Both the position numbers and the translations under genes were made by a program. Positions 8,629 through 17,747 of a stretch of 64,000 nucleotides of DNA are shown piece after piece. The stretch spans positions 186,001 to 250,000 of the forward strand of contig NZ_AP019655.1 in the NCBI RefSeq assembly GCF_009938205.1, in the 5' to 3' direction. The number at the start of each line of letters is the position of its first letter. Positions within the stretch are counted from its first letter, which is position 1. This DNA comes from Vibrio panuliri. Its GTDB lineage: Bacteria > Pseudomonadota > Gammaproteobacteria > Enterobacterales > Vibrionaceae. The notes beneath the pieces are model-generated. The model had not been told where the DNA came from. It did no database searches and worked only from the letters and a program-made list of their open reading frames with translations.

Positions 8629-9729
8629 TTAGCTTTGTTCATTTGAGCGCAGTTTTACCCATACCGTATCGTTGTGCGTGATGGTCACTTCACGGTTGTA
8701 GGTTTGGTAACCTTGTTTGGAAACCGTTACTTTGTGTAGACCTTTCGGTAGCATTAGCTCAACAGGAGTGCTGCCGTATTTTACACCGTTGATCACCACG
8801 TTATCGTTGTACTGATCTGAACGTACCGTTACGCTCACCCAGTTTTTATCTTGTTGCTTCTTTTGCGCGATTGACTCGTCTTTCAAACAGTAGCGTGAAG
8901 AAACGTTCAACATCTTACATGCTGCGGTCGCTTCAGGTTTGGCTTGAAGTTGCGCTTGAAGTTCAGTGAAGTAACTGTTGTTACCTTCAAAACCGGCACG
9001 GATGATTTGGCTTTCTTGAACGTGCACGTTCAACTGAACACCATTGGCATTTTGCTTCGCGAGGTTTGCTTCTGTCAGTCTATCCATCAGCTTCGCTTTA
9101 AATGCTTTCACCGCTTTTTGTTTTGTTAGTTGTTGACCTTGGCTAGTACACTCACCCAGCGTCATCGTTGCAGAACAAGTCGTTTTAAAACTGGTTTGAA
9201 TCACATCGCTTTCACTCAGTTCCGCTGCTAGGCGCTTAACTCGAGCTTCAACTTTTTGCTCTTCTAGATAAGTAAATTCTGCTTTTAGGCGAGCTTGTTT
9301 CTGCTTAATTTGAGAAAGGCGAACTTCGCTTTCTGTCGCTAACTGCTGGTTCTCAAGCATCTCAGACTGATTTTGCTTAACCGAAGCCCATGCATCTTGA
9401 TACTCCTTTTGGAAGCTCATTAAATCGATGTCAGGATCGTCAAGTAGTCGGCTGTACTGCTTGTCTAGCGCAGATTTTGCTCGATTACGCTTAGCATTCA
9501 GTTCCTGCTCATCACGCTTTAGTTTGGCGTTTTCATTTTGCAGTTGCTGAAATCGTTGAGCTTCAGAATCGTACTCAGCTACGGTAGTACTAAGTTCTGA
9601 TTGTTTGTTGCTTAGTTTTTCATCGATGACAGCAACAGGATCAGCGGAAGCTTCTTCTGCAGCTACCGAAGTCGATAGCCAAAATGGGCTTAGCGCGAGC
9701 AATAGCGCTGGGATGCGACGTGTGATCAT
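8629..9729 (-). CDS. Exported coiled-coil protein with C-terminal PEGA domain
   Basis: 366 residues: signal peptide (about 1-24, ending SVAAE), coiled coil (about 32-170), a middle region containing conserved Cys pairs (TTCSATMTLGECTSQGQQL and AACKMLNVSSRYC) and a C-terminal PEGA domain (VVINGVKYGSTPVELMLP, about 310-362). The architecture and the Cys-containing middle match the first 370 residues of the downstream 609-residue protein, so the pair arose by duplication, with the second copy gaining or keeping a SUMF1 fold. PEGA domains occur on surface and periplasmic proteins; no substrate can be named. Confidence 0.85.
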   Translation of the reverse strand: MITRRIPALLLALSPFWLSTSVAAEEASADPVAVIDEKLSNKQSELSTTVAEYDSEAQRFQQLQNENAKLKRDEQELNAKRNRAKSALDKQYSRLLDDPDIDLMSFQKEYQDAWASVKQNQSEMLENQQLATESEVRLSQIKQKQARLKAEFTYLEEQKVEARVKRLAAELSESDVIQTSFKTTCSATMTLGECTSQGQQLTKQKAVKAFKAKLMDRLTEANLAKQNANGVQLNVHVQESQIIRAGFEGNNSYFTELQAQLQAKPEATAACKMLNVSSRYCLKDESIAQKKQQDKNWVSVTVRSDQYNDNVVINGVKYGSTPVELMLPKGLHKVTVSKQGYQTYNREVTITHNDTVWVKLRSNEQS

Positions 9730-10217
9730 AAGTCTCTACAACAAGTAAGTTTTAATTCACTGAATATTATTAATATATAAGACATTGGTTTGACAGTCCT
9801 TTGTATCAATACTGTCGCACATAAGTGTCTTGCATATCCTTCGGCACTTAAGGATTCATAGACTACCATAAGTTTATAAAAATAAACCTAAAGTGCTACT
9901 CATTATTTTGTGCACTTCACGGAAATAAGCAAGAAAAGATTACAGTTACACCCGTTGGAGTGGAACTAGAAGTGACATTGACCGTAATTTATGTGCACTT
10001 GATCATTCTTCCGAGCGTTTTTTTTACTCAATTGGATGATTTTTATACAGAAAGGCAAAGGGCGCAGCGTGAGGCTTGAATGAGTTTCGTCACCAAAGTT
10101 AACGCAAGGTGCTCTTCAATACCTCGCTTGAGGTGGTTTTTACTGTCTATCCTGAGGTTACTTGGCTATAAAATTATTATACCATCCGTTTAAAACTGGC
10201 CTTTGCTGTAGCGATTT
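9730..10217. other. Intergenic region between PEGA gene and AraC regulator
   Basis: 488 bases separating divergent genes. AT-rich, with both promoters presumably inside. I see no convincing open reading frame, terminator or named operator. Confidence 0.5.
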
Positions 10218-11027
10218 ATGAGCGACGAAAACAAATCTTCCTCCCCAACACCGAGTTTGCTGGTGCCAAAACCTGCGGAGCTGGTGACTTTGCCTTCCTA
10301 TATGGATTGTCATGACCATTACTACACGCAGATTGTGATTGGACTTAAAGGGCAAGCGGAATTTGAAGTTAATGGGGTTGGCAACTTAGTCGGTCCAGGG
10401 CAGGGGTGTGTGGTGACTTCGGGTTCTGGTCATGCATTTGGTGGCGTGTTCGAGCAATCCGACATTTTGGTATTAAACATGCCATTACCGAGTCAGACCG
10501 AGCCTCTGATGCTGAAAAAGCTTAATGAGCTTAACCAAAAAGACGTTTATTTTCAGTTGGATGTGCAAATTCAACGCTTAATACAGATGTTGGTGGCAGA
10601 AATGCAAGCCAGCCCAGATGACTTACTACTTAGCCGTGCCTGTAATGATACTGTGATGGCATTGCTGCAGCGCCACACATCCACATTACAAGTTAGCCGC
10701 AAAGAGTCTCGTTTTGATTTGGACGCCATCGACCGTTATATCGAGCAACATTTGACACAAAAGATCTCAGTCGCACAGCTCGCAGGCAGTGTTTTCTTGG
10801 GGGAGAGTCAGTTTCACAGCTTGTTCAAAGAGCAGTTGGGCGTGACACCACATCAATATGTGCTGTCGAAACGAATCGATATGGCTAAGCAGTTAATTGA
10901 GCAGCGCAACTTAACACTTGGACAAATTGCTGAGCTCACGGGGTTCTCTGGGCAAAGTACATTTGCTCATGCCTTCTCACGTCTTCAAGGACTGTCGCCC
11001 TCTCAATATAAGAAACGATTTGGTTAA
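10218..11027 (+). CDS. AraC-family transcriptional regulator next to putA
   Basis: 269 residues: an N-terminal cupin sensor (about 15-105; HDHYYTQIVIGLKGQAEFEVNGVGNLVGPGQGCVVTSG) and a C-terminal double helix-turn-helix (about 170-269; ISVAQLAGSVFLGESQFHSLFKE, LTLGQIAELTGFSGQSTFAHAFSRLQGLSPSQYKKRFG). It lies 191 bases upstream of putA on the same strand. Because this putA lacks the self-regulating DNA-binding domain found in E. coli PutA, this protein is the best candidate for a proline-responsive controller of the putA operon. That is inference from position. Confidence 0.88.
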   Translation: MSDENKSSSPTPSLLVPKPAELVTLPSYMDCHDHYYTQIVIGLKGQAEFEVNGVGNLVGPGQGCVVTSGSGHAFGGVFEQSDILVLNMPLPSQTEPLMLKKLNELNQKDVYFQLDVQIQRLIQMLVAEMQASPDDLLLSRACNDTVMALLQRHTSTLQVSRKESRFDLDAIDRYIEQHLTQKISVAQLAGSVFLGESQFHSLFKEQLGVTPHQYVLSKRIDMAKQLIEQRNLTLGQIAELTGFSGQSTFAHAFSRLQGLSPSQYKKRFG

Positions 11028-11125
11028 TTTAGAAAACAAATAGGGCTTAATATTTTGCTTTTGTTGGTGTGATCATGTTTTTGTTTTGTTAAATATCGAA
11101 GTTTTAAGCAAATAATCCGGAGTTT

Positions 11126-11154
11126 TTGACAAGTATTCTCTCTGCCCTCACAAT
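11126..11154 (+). promoter_or_regulatory. Likely sigma-70 promoter of the putA operon
   Basis: TTGACA at 11126-11131, 17-base spacer, then CACAAT at 11149-11154, about 65 bases upstream of the putA start. Perfect -35 with a weak -10, as expected of an activator-dependent promoter. Confidence 0.5.
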
Positions 11155-11218
11155 ACACTGCTCGCCATTGTAGTAAACCCGCTTAACAATTAAGCAGGTG
11201 TGAGATTGAGGAATACGT

Positions 11219-14200
11219 ATGTTTACAGCAACAGATGTGTTGAACGCTGAGTTTATCGAGCAGCCGCTAGATAAACTGTGGGCGTTGATCTCGCCACTTT
11301 ATATGGTGGACGAATCACAATGGCTTGAGCAACTTCTCCCTTTGGCGACGCCAAGTGAGCCAGAGAATGCGCAGATAGCACAACAAACAACGCAATTAAT
11401 CGAAGCCATCCGCGCAGATAAAAAATCCGTTCAAATGATTGATGCCTTGTTACTTGAGTACAGCTTAGATACTCAAGAAGGGATCTTATTGATGTGTTTG
11501 GCTGAAGCGCTGATGCGTATTCCAGATGCTGACACAGCGGATGCGCTGATCCGCGATAAACTCAGTGTGGCAGATTGGAAGTCTCACCTTAAGAATTCAG
11601 ATTCGGTGTTTGTTAATGCCTCTACTTGGGGGTTGATGCTAACAGGCAAGGTGGTTGGTTTAGGTGCCAACCAGCAACCAAGTCCAAGCCAAGCAGTGAA
11701 TCGCTTAGTTAACAAGTTGTCTGAGCCAGTGATTCGTCAAGCAATGAATCAAGCGATGAAGATAATGGGTCATCAGTTTGTTTTAGGGCGCAGTATCCAC
11801 GAGGCACAGAAAAATGGCCTAGCTATGCGTGAGAAAGGCTTTACCTACTCATACGACATGCTTGGTGAGGCGGCGTTAACTGCTGCCGATGCAAATAAGT
11901 ACTTTAAAGACTATCTGATGGCAATTGAAGCTGTGGGCAGAGATATCTCCGCGACAACTGCCTCGCCTGCACCATCAGTTTCTATCAAGTTATCTGCGTT
12001 ACATCCCCGCTACGAAGTGGCGAATCAAGCTCGTGTAATGACTGAGTTACATGACATCTTGCTACAACTGCTGACTCGAGCAAGAGAGCTTGATGTTGCT
12101 ATCACCATTGACGCTGAAGAAGCTGATCGACTTGAGCTGTCGCTAAAGTTATTTGCCAAATTGTTCCAACACCCGACTGTGCAAGGGTGGGGCAAATTTG
12201 GTTTGGTGATTCAAGCCTATTCTAAACGTGCATTGCCAGTGTTGGTTTGGTTGAACCGTTTAGCCAAACAGCAAGGCGATGTGATTCCTCTTCGCTTAGT
12301 GAAAGGGGCGTATTGGGACAGTGAGATCAAGTGGTCTCAACAGGCGGGTTATGAAAACTACCCGGTGTATACCCGCAAAGAGTCAACGGATGTTGCTTAT
12401 CTTGCCTGCGCTCGCTTCTTATTGAGTGAAGGGGTACGCGGCAATATTTACCCGCAGTTTGCGAGTCACAATGCTCAAACTGTCACTTCAATCGCGCAGA
12501 TGGCGACACATCGAGATTATGAATTTCAGCGTCTGCATGGTATGGGGGAATCTCTCTATAACCATGTTATGACCACATATCAGCAGCCCGTGCGTATTTA
12601 TGCTCCTGTTGGTAGCCATAAAGATCTTCTGCCTTATTTGGTTCGCCGTCTCCTTGAAAATGGCGCAAATAGCTCTTTTGTTCATCGTTTGGTCGATGCT
12701 CGTTGTCCTGTTGAAAGTTTGACGGTTCATCCGGTCGATGCGCTGACTCAGTTTGAAAGTTTAAGTAACCGCTCTATCCCGCTGCCACGTGATATTTTCC
12801 CAAATCGAAAAAACTCGTTGGGAATTAATATTGATATCGAAAGCGAAGCGCTGCTTTTGGAACCGCAAGTGGCACAATGGATGACGCATCAATGGCACCT
12901 TGGTCCTGTGATTAATGGACAGTCAGTTGACGAAAGCATGATCAAGGAAAAGGCAGAGCAAGTTGTGGTGACCGCCCCTTATGACCGTCGTATCGAAGTT
13001 GGAACCATGACTTTCTCCAACCTTGATCATGTTTCCGAAGCGATCGCCGGAGCGGAGCTCGCGTTTACCACTTGGCACTCTTTACCGTTTGCTGAAAGAG
13101 CAAAACCATTGGAGAAACTGGCGGATTTATTGGAGCAAAATCTCGCCGAGTTGGTAGCGCTGTGCCACAAAGAGGCGGGCAAAACCATCCATGATGCGAT
13201 TGATGAAGTGCGTGAAGCTGTCGACTTTTGCCGTTTTTATGCCAAGCAAGAATCAGCGCTCGCGCCTATCTCGGTCGCGAGCTTTGACGGCACTGATAAA
13301 CAGGTCACTCGCCAGGGGCGTGGTGTGTTCGTTTGCATTAGTCCTTGGAACTTCCCTTTGGCAATTTTCCTCGGGCAAGTGACGGCGGCGTTAGTTGCTG
13401 GCAATACCGTTGTAGCAAAACCTGCTGAGCAAACCAGCTTAATTGCTGCGCGAGCGGTTGGGCTGATGTTAGAGGCCGGTTTCCCTGCTGGTGTTATTCA
13501 ACTCGTCGTGGGTAAGGGCGCTGAAATTGGTGCGGCACTGACTTCCCATCCTGCCATCGCAGGCGTTGCGTTTACCGGTTCAACGTTAACGGCGCAGCGA
13601 ATCAATCAATCCCTTGCTAAGAGAGAGGCAGCTCCAGTGCCTTTGATTGCTGAAACTGGCGGGCAAAATGCAATGATCGTTGATAGCACAGCACTGCCTG
13701 AGCAAGTGGTGCGAGATGTGATTCGTTCTGCATTTGCTTCTGCTGGACAGCGATGCAGCGCGTTACGTGTGCTGTATGTGCAAGAGGATATCGCTGACCG
13801 CATCATTGGATTGATTCATGGCGCAATGAACGAGCTATCGGTTGGATTACCTTATCTGCATGCGACTGACGTTGGCCCTGTGATTGATAGTGGGGCAAAG
13901 CAAAAACTCATAAAGCATATCGACTCAATGGCAAGCCAATACAAAACGGTGGCCCAACTGACGTTAGGTGACGCTTGTGAGCACGGTGACTTTGTCGCAC
14001 CTTGCGCGTTTGAAATTGATGACATTCGCTCTCTTGGAGAGGAGCAGTTTGGCCCAATCTTGCATATTGTGCGTTACAAAGCGAAAGAGTTAGCGCAAGT
14101 GATTGCCCATATTAATCAAACAGGGTTTGGTCTGACATTGGGTATTCATAGCCGCAATGAAACCACTTACCGCTGGATTGAGAAGCATGCCCGCGTAGGC

Positions 14201-14341
14201 AACAGTTACATCAATCGCGATCAAGTTGGTGCTGTGGTGGGTGTGCAACCTTTTGGAGGTCAGGGGTTATCAGGAACAGGACCAAAAGCTGGTGGCCCAC
14301 ACTACTTATTCCGATTCACACAAACTGCCGTTAGCCAATAA
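11219..14341 (+). CDS. putA: Bifunctional proline dehydrogenase / glutamate-semialdehyde dehydrogenase
   Basis: 1040 residues. Oxidises proline to P5C with FAD, then to glutamate with NAD. Proline dehydrogenase domain about 90-480 (DAEEADRLELSL, RLVKGAYWDSEIK, FASHNAQTV, RIYAPVGSHKDLLPYLVRRLLENGANSSF) and aldehyde dehydrogenase domain about 560-1035 (SPWNFPLAIFLGQVTAALVAGN, AETGGQNAM, the catalytic Cys in SAGQRCSALR, EEQFGPILHI). E. coli PutA is about 1320 residues with an N-terminal ribbon-helix-helix; that domain is absent, and the C-terminal ALDH-like domain of longer PutAs is encoded by the next gene instead. The start follows TTGAGGAATACGT. Confidence 0.96.
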   Translation: MFTATDVLNAEFIEQPLDKLWALISPLYMVDESQWLEQLLPLATPSEPENAQIAQQTTQLIEAIRADKKSVQMIDALLLEYSLDTQEGILLMCLAEALMRIPDADTADALIRDKLSVADWKSHLKNSDSVFVNASTWGLMLTGKVVGLGANQQPSPSQAVNRLVNKLSEPVIRQAMNQAMKIMGHQFVLGRSIHEAQKNGLAMREKGFTYSYDMLGEAALTAADANKYFKDYLMAIEAVGRDISATTASPAPSVSIKLSALHPRYEVANQARVMTELHDILLQLLTRARELDVAITIDAEEADRLELSLKLFAKLFQHPTVQGWGKFGLVIQAYSKRALPVLVWLNRLAKQQGDVIPLRLVKGAYWDSEIKWSQQAGYENYPVYTRKESTDVAYLACARFLLSEGVRGNIYPQFASHNAQTVTSIAQMATHRDYEFQRLHGMGESLYNHVMTTYQQPVRIYAPVGSHKDLLPYLVRRLLENGANSSFVHRLVDARCPVESLTVHPVDALTQFESLSNRSIPLPRDIFPNRKNSLGINIDIESEALLLEPQVAQWMTHQWHLGPVINGQSVDESMIKEKAEQVVVTAPYDRRIEVGTMTFSNLDHVSEAIAGAELAFTTWHSLPFAERAKPLEKLADLLEQNLAELVALCHKEAGKTIHDAIDEVREAVDFCRFYAKQESALAPISVASFDGTDKQVTRQGRGVFVCISPWNFPLAIFLGQVTAALVAGNTVVAKPAEQTSLIAARAVGLMLEAGFPAGVIQLVVGKGAEIGAALTSHPAIAGVAFTGSTLTAQRINQSLAKREAAPVPLIAETGGQNAMIVDSTALPEQVVRDVIRSAFASAGQRCSALRVLYVQEDIADRIIGLIHGAMNELSVGLPYLHATDVGPVIDSGAKQKLIKHIDSMASQYKTVAQLTLGDACEHGDFVAPCAFEIDDIRSLGEEQFGPILHIVRYKAKELAQVIAHINQTGFGLTLGIHSRNETTYRWIEKHARVGNSYINRDQVGAVVGVQPFGGQGLSGTGPKAGGPHYLFRFTQTAVSQ

Positions 14342-14356
14342 GAGAAGGAGATTCCA

Positions 14357-15046
14357 ATGGTGCATCATGTTGCTAATTTTACCAATGCCTTCTCTGCTTG
14401 GGAGAACTGGAACTTAACCGACTTTGAGTCCAAAAGTGAATGCCTACTTTCACTCAAAGCCTCACTACAAAATCCGTTGCACGCCGCCGTTGTGGGCTTT
14501 CACCTACAGCAAGCGGAGCAATTACTTTCATTTACTCATCAGTTAGTTGGACCTACTGGCGAAACTAACGAGTTATACACGGCGGGGCGAGGCGTAACGG
14601 TTATCGCCGCAGACGTGGTGAGTGAACAAGCTCAACTCGCGATAGTGGCGCAGTGCACAGCAGCGTTGATTGCTGGCAACAGTGTGATTGTATGCAGCGA
14701 TGATAGCGAGTTTACTCAAAATTTCGAGGCGGCTTATCAACAGTCGTCTCTGCCAACAAACTTGATGCATTTTGCTTCTTTTGAAGCATTGAATCAGGTG
14801 CTTGAATCTGATGTTCGTGCAGTAGGTTTTATTGGTTCATCCGAAGGGGAGAGAAGTCTTAACCGCCAATTGGCTGCGCGCGATGGTGCGATTGTGGCCT
14901 TAGTGTCGGAGACAGACTTAGCCACGCAAACGGTGGCGCACGATCCCCACCTATCACTCAGATTTATCACTGAGAGAACCAGAACAATAAATATAACAGC
15001 AGTGGGCGGCAATGCGACTTTACTGGGGGCTGTCGATTCCGATTAG
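14357..15046 (+). CDS. Stand-alone ALDH-superfamily domain resembling the PutA C-terminal domain
   Basis: 229 residues, starting 15 nt after putA with a strong AGAAGGAG site. It aligns by eye to part of an aldehyde dehydrogenase: QCTAALIAGNSVIV against QVTAALVAGNTVV of PutA, and AVGFIGSSEGERSLNRQLAARDGAIVALVSET against the GFTGS...AETGG block. There is no catalytic Cys segment. Its end, RTRTINITAVGGNATLLG, resembles the closing strand of the non-catalytic C-terminal domain in longer PutA proteins, which helps assembly and covers the substrate channel. I infer a domain split off from PutA that acts in trans. Databases may mislabel it a P5C dehydrogenase. Confidence 0.75.
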   Translation: MVHHVANFTNAFSAWENWNLTDFESKSECLLSLKASLQNPLHAAVVGFHLQQAEQLLSFTHQLVGPTGETNELYTAGRGVTVIAADVVSEQAQLAIVAQCTAALIAGNSVIVCSDDSEFTQNFEAAYQQSSLPTNLMHFASFEALNQVLESDVRAVGFIGSSEGERSLNRQLAARDGAIVALVSETDLATQTVAHDPHLSLRFITERTRTINITAVGGNATLLGAVDSD

Positions 15047-15079
15047 GCTCGATGGTTCAAAGGCTCGCCAGCTCATAAA

Positions 15080-15121
15080 TCCGTTTACTGATATGCCATG
15101 GAGGACATAGCAGTGAACGGA
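15080..15121 (+). promoter_or_regulatory. Intercistronic hairpin before putP
   Basis: TCCGTTTACTG (15080-15090) pairs with CAGTGAACGGA (15111-15121), ten of eleven positions. It stands between the PutA-C-terminal-like gene and putP and has no T run, so it more likely shapes mRNA stability or attenuation than terminates. Confidence 0.5.
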
Positions 15122-15146
15122 TATTCTAAAAAAAGAGGAAAATCTA

Positions 15147-16637
15147 ATGGAAAATAGCTTTGCTATTACAACCACGTTTATCGCCTATTTGATTCTAATG
15201 TTAGCGATTGGCGTGATTGCTTATCAACGAACGAAAAACTCGACGGATTATTTCTTGGGTGGACGTTCACTTGGACCTTGGCCTGCTGCACTGTCGGCAG
15301 GGGCATCAGATATGAGTGGCTGGTTGCTACTTGGTCTGCCGGGTTACGCGTATGCTGCAGGTATTGAAGCATTTTGGCTCGCAGGTGGTCTGCTAGTCGG
15401 TACTTGGGCTAACTGGCTGATCAGTGCGAAACGTCTGCGTACCTATAGTATTACTACGGATTCGTTAACAATCCCTGAGTTTTTCTCGCGTCGCTTCAAT
15501 GACAATTCAAAATTGATTCAAACCATTTCTGCGTTCTTCATTTTGTTGTTCTTCCTTTTCTACACCAGTTCTGGTTTGGTTGCGGGCGGTAAGTTATTTG
15601 AGACTGTCTTTGGTTTAGAGTACTCAACGGCGGTGATCATTGGCACAGTATGTGTTGTTTCCTACACCCTGTTCGGTGGATTCCTAGCCGTTTCTTGGAC
15701 TGACTTGGTGCAAGGCTTACTGATGTCTGCGGCGCTGTTAATTGTACCGATTGCAGCAATGCAAGGTGGTTTTAGTGATATCGCTAACCAACTAGAAGCA
15801 ATGAACCCTGAGCTTTTGACACTGTGGAATGACTCAAAAGGACAACCACTTTCTGCTGTTGCGATTATCTCGTTAGTTGCGTGGGGCCTTGGCTACTTTG
15901 GTCAACCCCATATCTTGGCGCGTTTTAAAGCGACACGCAGCAACAAAGATTTGACCACCGCTCGCCGTATTGCAGTAGTGTGGACAGGTTTGTCTATGCT
16001 GGGGGCTATGATGGTGGGTGTTGTGGGCCTAATTTATGTTCATAGCACAGGCAATCTCTCTCTCGATGATGGTGAGAAGATCTTTATGCTGTTGGTAAAC
16101 GCCATGTTCCACCCAGTTGTTGCAGGTATCTTACTGGCGGCAATTTTGGCGGCAATCATGAGTACAGCAGATTCGCAACTTTTGGTTTCTTCTTCGGCAC
16201 TTGCTGAGGACTTCTACAAGCAAGTGTTTAAGAAAGATGCGAGCTCGGAAGAAGTAGTGATGGTTGGTCGTGTTGCCGTTATTGCCATTTCAATTGTGGC
16301 GTTGGTTTTAGCGATGACACCAGATAGTTCAGTGCTAGGTCTTGTTTCTTACGCGTGGGCAGGTTTTGGTGCTGCGTTTGGTCCTGCAATGGTACTGAGT
16401 TTGTATTGGTCACGTATGAATCGCAATGGTGCGCTGGCGGGTATCATCGTTGGTGGTGTGACGATTGTGGTTTGGAAGCAACTGACTGGTGGGATCTTCG
16501 ATATGTACGAAATCGTACCGGGAATCGTATTCTCAACTCTCGCGATTGTCGGGGTGAGCCTTGCAACGGAAGAGCCAGACGAGACAGTGAAAGCGCAATA
16601 TCAACAGTTCGAAAAGCAACTGCGCGAACTGCCGTAG
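15147..16637 (+). CDS. putP: Sodium/proline symporter
   Basis: 496 residues, twelve to thirteen membrane helices, solute:sodium symporter family. PutP hallmarks are present: TDYFLGGRSLGPWPAALSAGASDMSGWLLLGLPGYAYAAG near the N-terminus, GYFGQPHILARFKA in the middle and ILAAIMSTADSQLLVSSSALAEDFY later. It imports proline for PutA. Start chosen at the ATG after AAAGAGGAAAATCTA. It is the last gene of the putA operon and is followed by a terminator. Confidence 0.96.
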   Translation: MENSFAITTTFIAYLILMLAIGVIAYQRTKNSTDYFLGGRSLGPWPAALSAGASDMSGWLLLGLPGYAYAAGIEAFWLAGGLLVGTWANWLISAKRLRTYSITTDSLTIPEFFSRRFNDNSKLIQTISAFFILLFFLFYTSSGLVAGGKLFETVFGLEYSTAVIIGTVCVVSYTLFGGFLAVSWTDLVQGLLMSAALLIVPIAAMQGGFSDIANQLEAMNPELLTLWNDSKGQPLSAVAIISLVAWGLGYFGQPHILARFKATRSNKDLTTARRIAVVWTGLSMLGAMMVGVVGLIYVHSTGNLSLDDGEKIFMLLVNAMFHPVVAGILLAAILAAIMSTADSQLLVSSSALAEDFYKQVFKKDASSEEVVMVGRVAVIAISIVALVLAMTPDSSVLGLVSYAWAGFGAAFGPAMVLSLYWSRMNRNGALAGIIVGGVTIVVWKQLTGGIFDMYEIVPGIVFSTLAIVGVSLATEEPDETVKAQYQQFEKQLRELP

Positions 16638-16708
16638 TGGCAAAGAGGCTTGCCAAACTAACCTTATTGGGTAGGCCTCTAATTTGTTGATAAATTGTGA
16701 AACATTTC

Positions 16709-16735
16709 AGCCCTGCTAGCAGGGCTTTGTTATTT
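16709..16735 (+). terminator. Rho-independent terminator after putP
   Basis: AGCCCTG (16709-16715) and CAGGGCT (16720-16726) with a 4-base loop, followed by TTGTTATTTTT. Confidence 0.85.
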
Positions 16736-16854
16736 TTCCACTCAGTAATCTATTCTGTGTCACAAATTTATTTTTTTTACTTCATTGTTTGGAACTAGAA
16801 GCCTATAACTATGTCCATTCCATAGACGACTGAATCACCAGGGAGAATGGGGAA

Positions 16855-17082
16855 ATGCCAAAAATGTATTGCGATTGCTGTCATAAACAGACGGCGCACA
16901 AGGTTGTGTTGAAACGTTGCGGAAACGATAACGAGTCATTATTGCGAACATTGGCGTGTTTTTTCTCTACCGTGCTGCGTGGTGATCACTATGTAAAAAT
17001 GGAAAAACAGTATTTTTGTCGTGCATGCAATCGCCAAAATGAACCTCAGCCAACGGCGATGGCAAATATTAAAACGGCTTAA
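16855..17082 (+). CDS. Small zinc-ribbon-like protein
   Basis: 75 residues. Two CxxC pairs frame the chain, CDCC at about residues 5-8 and CRAC at about 59-62, separated by a basic and hydrophobic stretch (RTLACFFSTVLRGDHYVKM). That pattern suggests a single zinc ribbon. Good ribosome site (CAGGGAGAATGGGGAA). Neither family nor function is recognised. It lies alone between putP and an Lrp-type regulator, with its own upstream non-coding stretch of about 120 bases after the putP terminator. Confidence 0.7.
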   Translation: MPKMYCDCCHKQTAHKVVLKRCGNDNESLLRTLACFFSTVLRGDHYVKMEKQYFCRACNRQNEPQPTAMANIKTA

Positions 17083-17178
17083 CAAATTTTTACCTAAGCC
17101 TGTTTTTCAAATTCTGATTACTGTGATTAAATTGTGCTGATTTTGTTTGATTATTAGCAATGATTTAAGCGGTGTATC

Positions 17179-17646
17179 ATGGAATTGGATCGAATTGATC
17201 GTGAAATACTACGCATCCTGCATGCGCACGGAAGGCTGCCGATTGTAGAACTTGCTAAGCGAGTTAACCTCACCACATCCCCTTGTTCTGATCGAGTTAA
17301 AAGGCTTGAGAAAGACGGCTTTATCTTAGGCTACCATGCAGAACTTAACCCTGAAAAACTAGGCTTTGATGTTCAGGTCTTTATTCATATACGGCTCGAT
17401 CAAACCTGTTTTTCGGTGTTTGAAAAGTTTGCCCAAGCTGTTAATGAGCTACCAGAAATTGAAGAGTGTTACTCTCTTTCAGGTGATTTCGACACCATGA
17501 TTAAAGTTCGGGTTAAAAGCATGAAAGAGTACCAGTACTTTATGTCTACGAAGCTCGGTAGCCTACCTGGGGTTATTCAGTCACGCAGCGAAGTGGTCAT
17601 CCAAGAACATAAATCCAGCAATGGTTTGAGTGCTGAGCAGCTTTAA
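17179..17646 (+). CDS. Lrp/AsnC-family transcriptional regulator
   Basis: 155 residues: winged helix at 1-60 (MELDRIDREILRILHAHGRLPIVELAKRVNLTTSPCSDRVKRLEKDGFI) and a RAM/AsnC effector domain at about 65-145 with the GDFDTMIKVRVKSMKEY loop. The family responds to amino acids. In alpha-proteobacteria Lrp-type PutR proteins activate putA, so this gene, about 540 bases beyond putP, is a second candidate proline regulator beside the AraC protein. Its target cannot be read from the sequence. Confidence 0.92.
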   Translation: MELDRIDREILRILHAHGRLPIVELAKRVNLTTSPCSDRVKRLEKDGFILGYHAELNPEKLGFDVQVFIHIRLDQTCFSVFEKFAQAVNELPEIEECYSLSGDFDTMIKVRVKSMKEYQYFMSTKLGSLPGVIQSRSEVVIQEHKSSNGLSAEQL

Positions 17647-17747
17647 TTGAAAGTGGGTAATATGCAGGTTTGGTGCAGGGGGATAATGATACTCTCCCCC
17701 TGTTCGTACAAGAGATGGGCGCTAACTCTCAATAATTACTTGTGAGT

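Noticed and set aside
11040..11070. CRP site upstream of putA
   Set aside because: Only one half (TGTGATC) is visible; the second half does not match TCACA.
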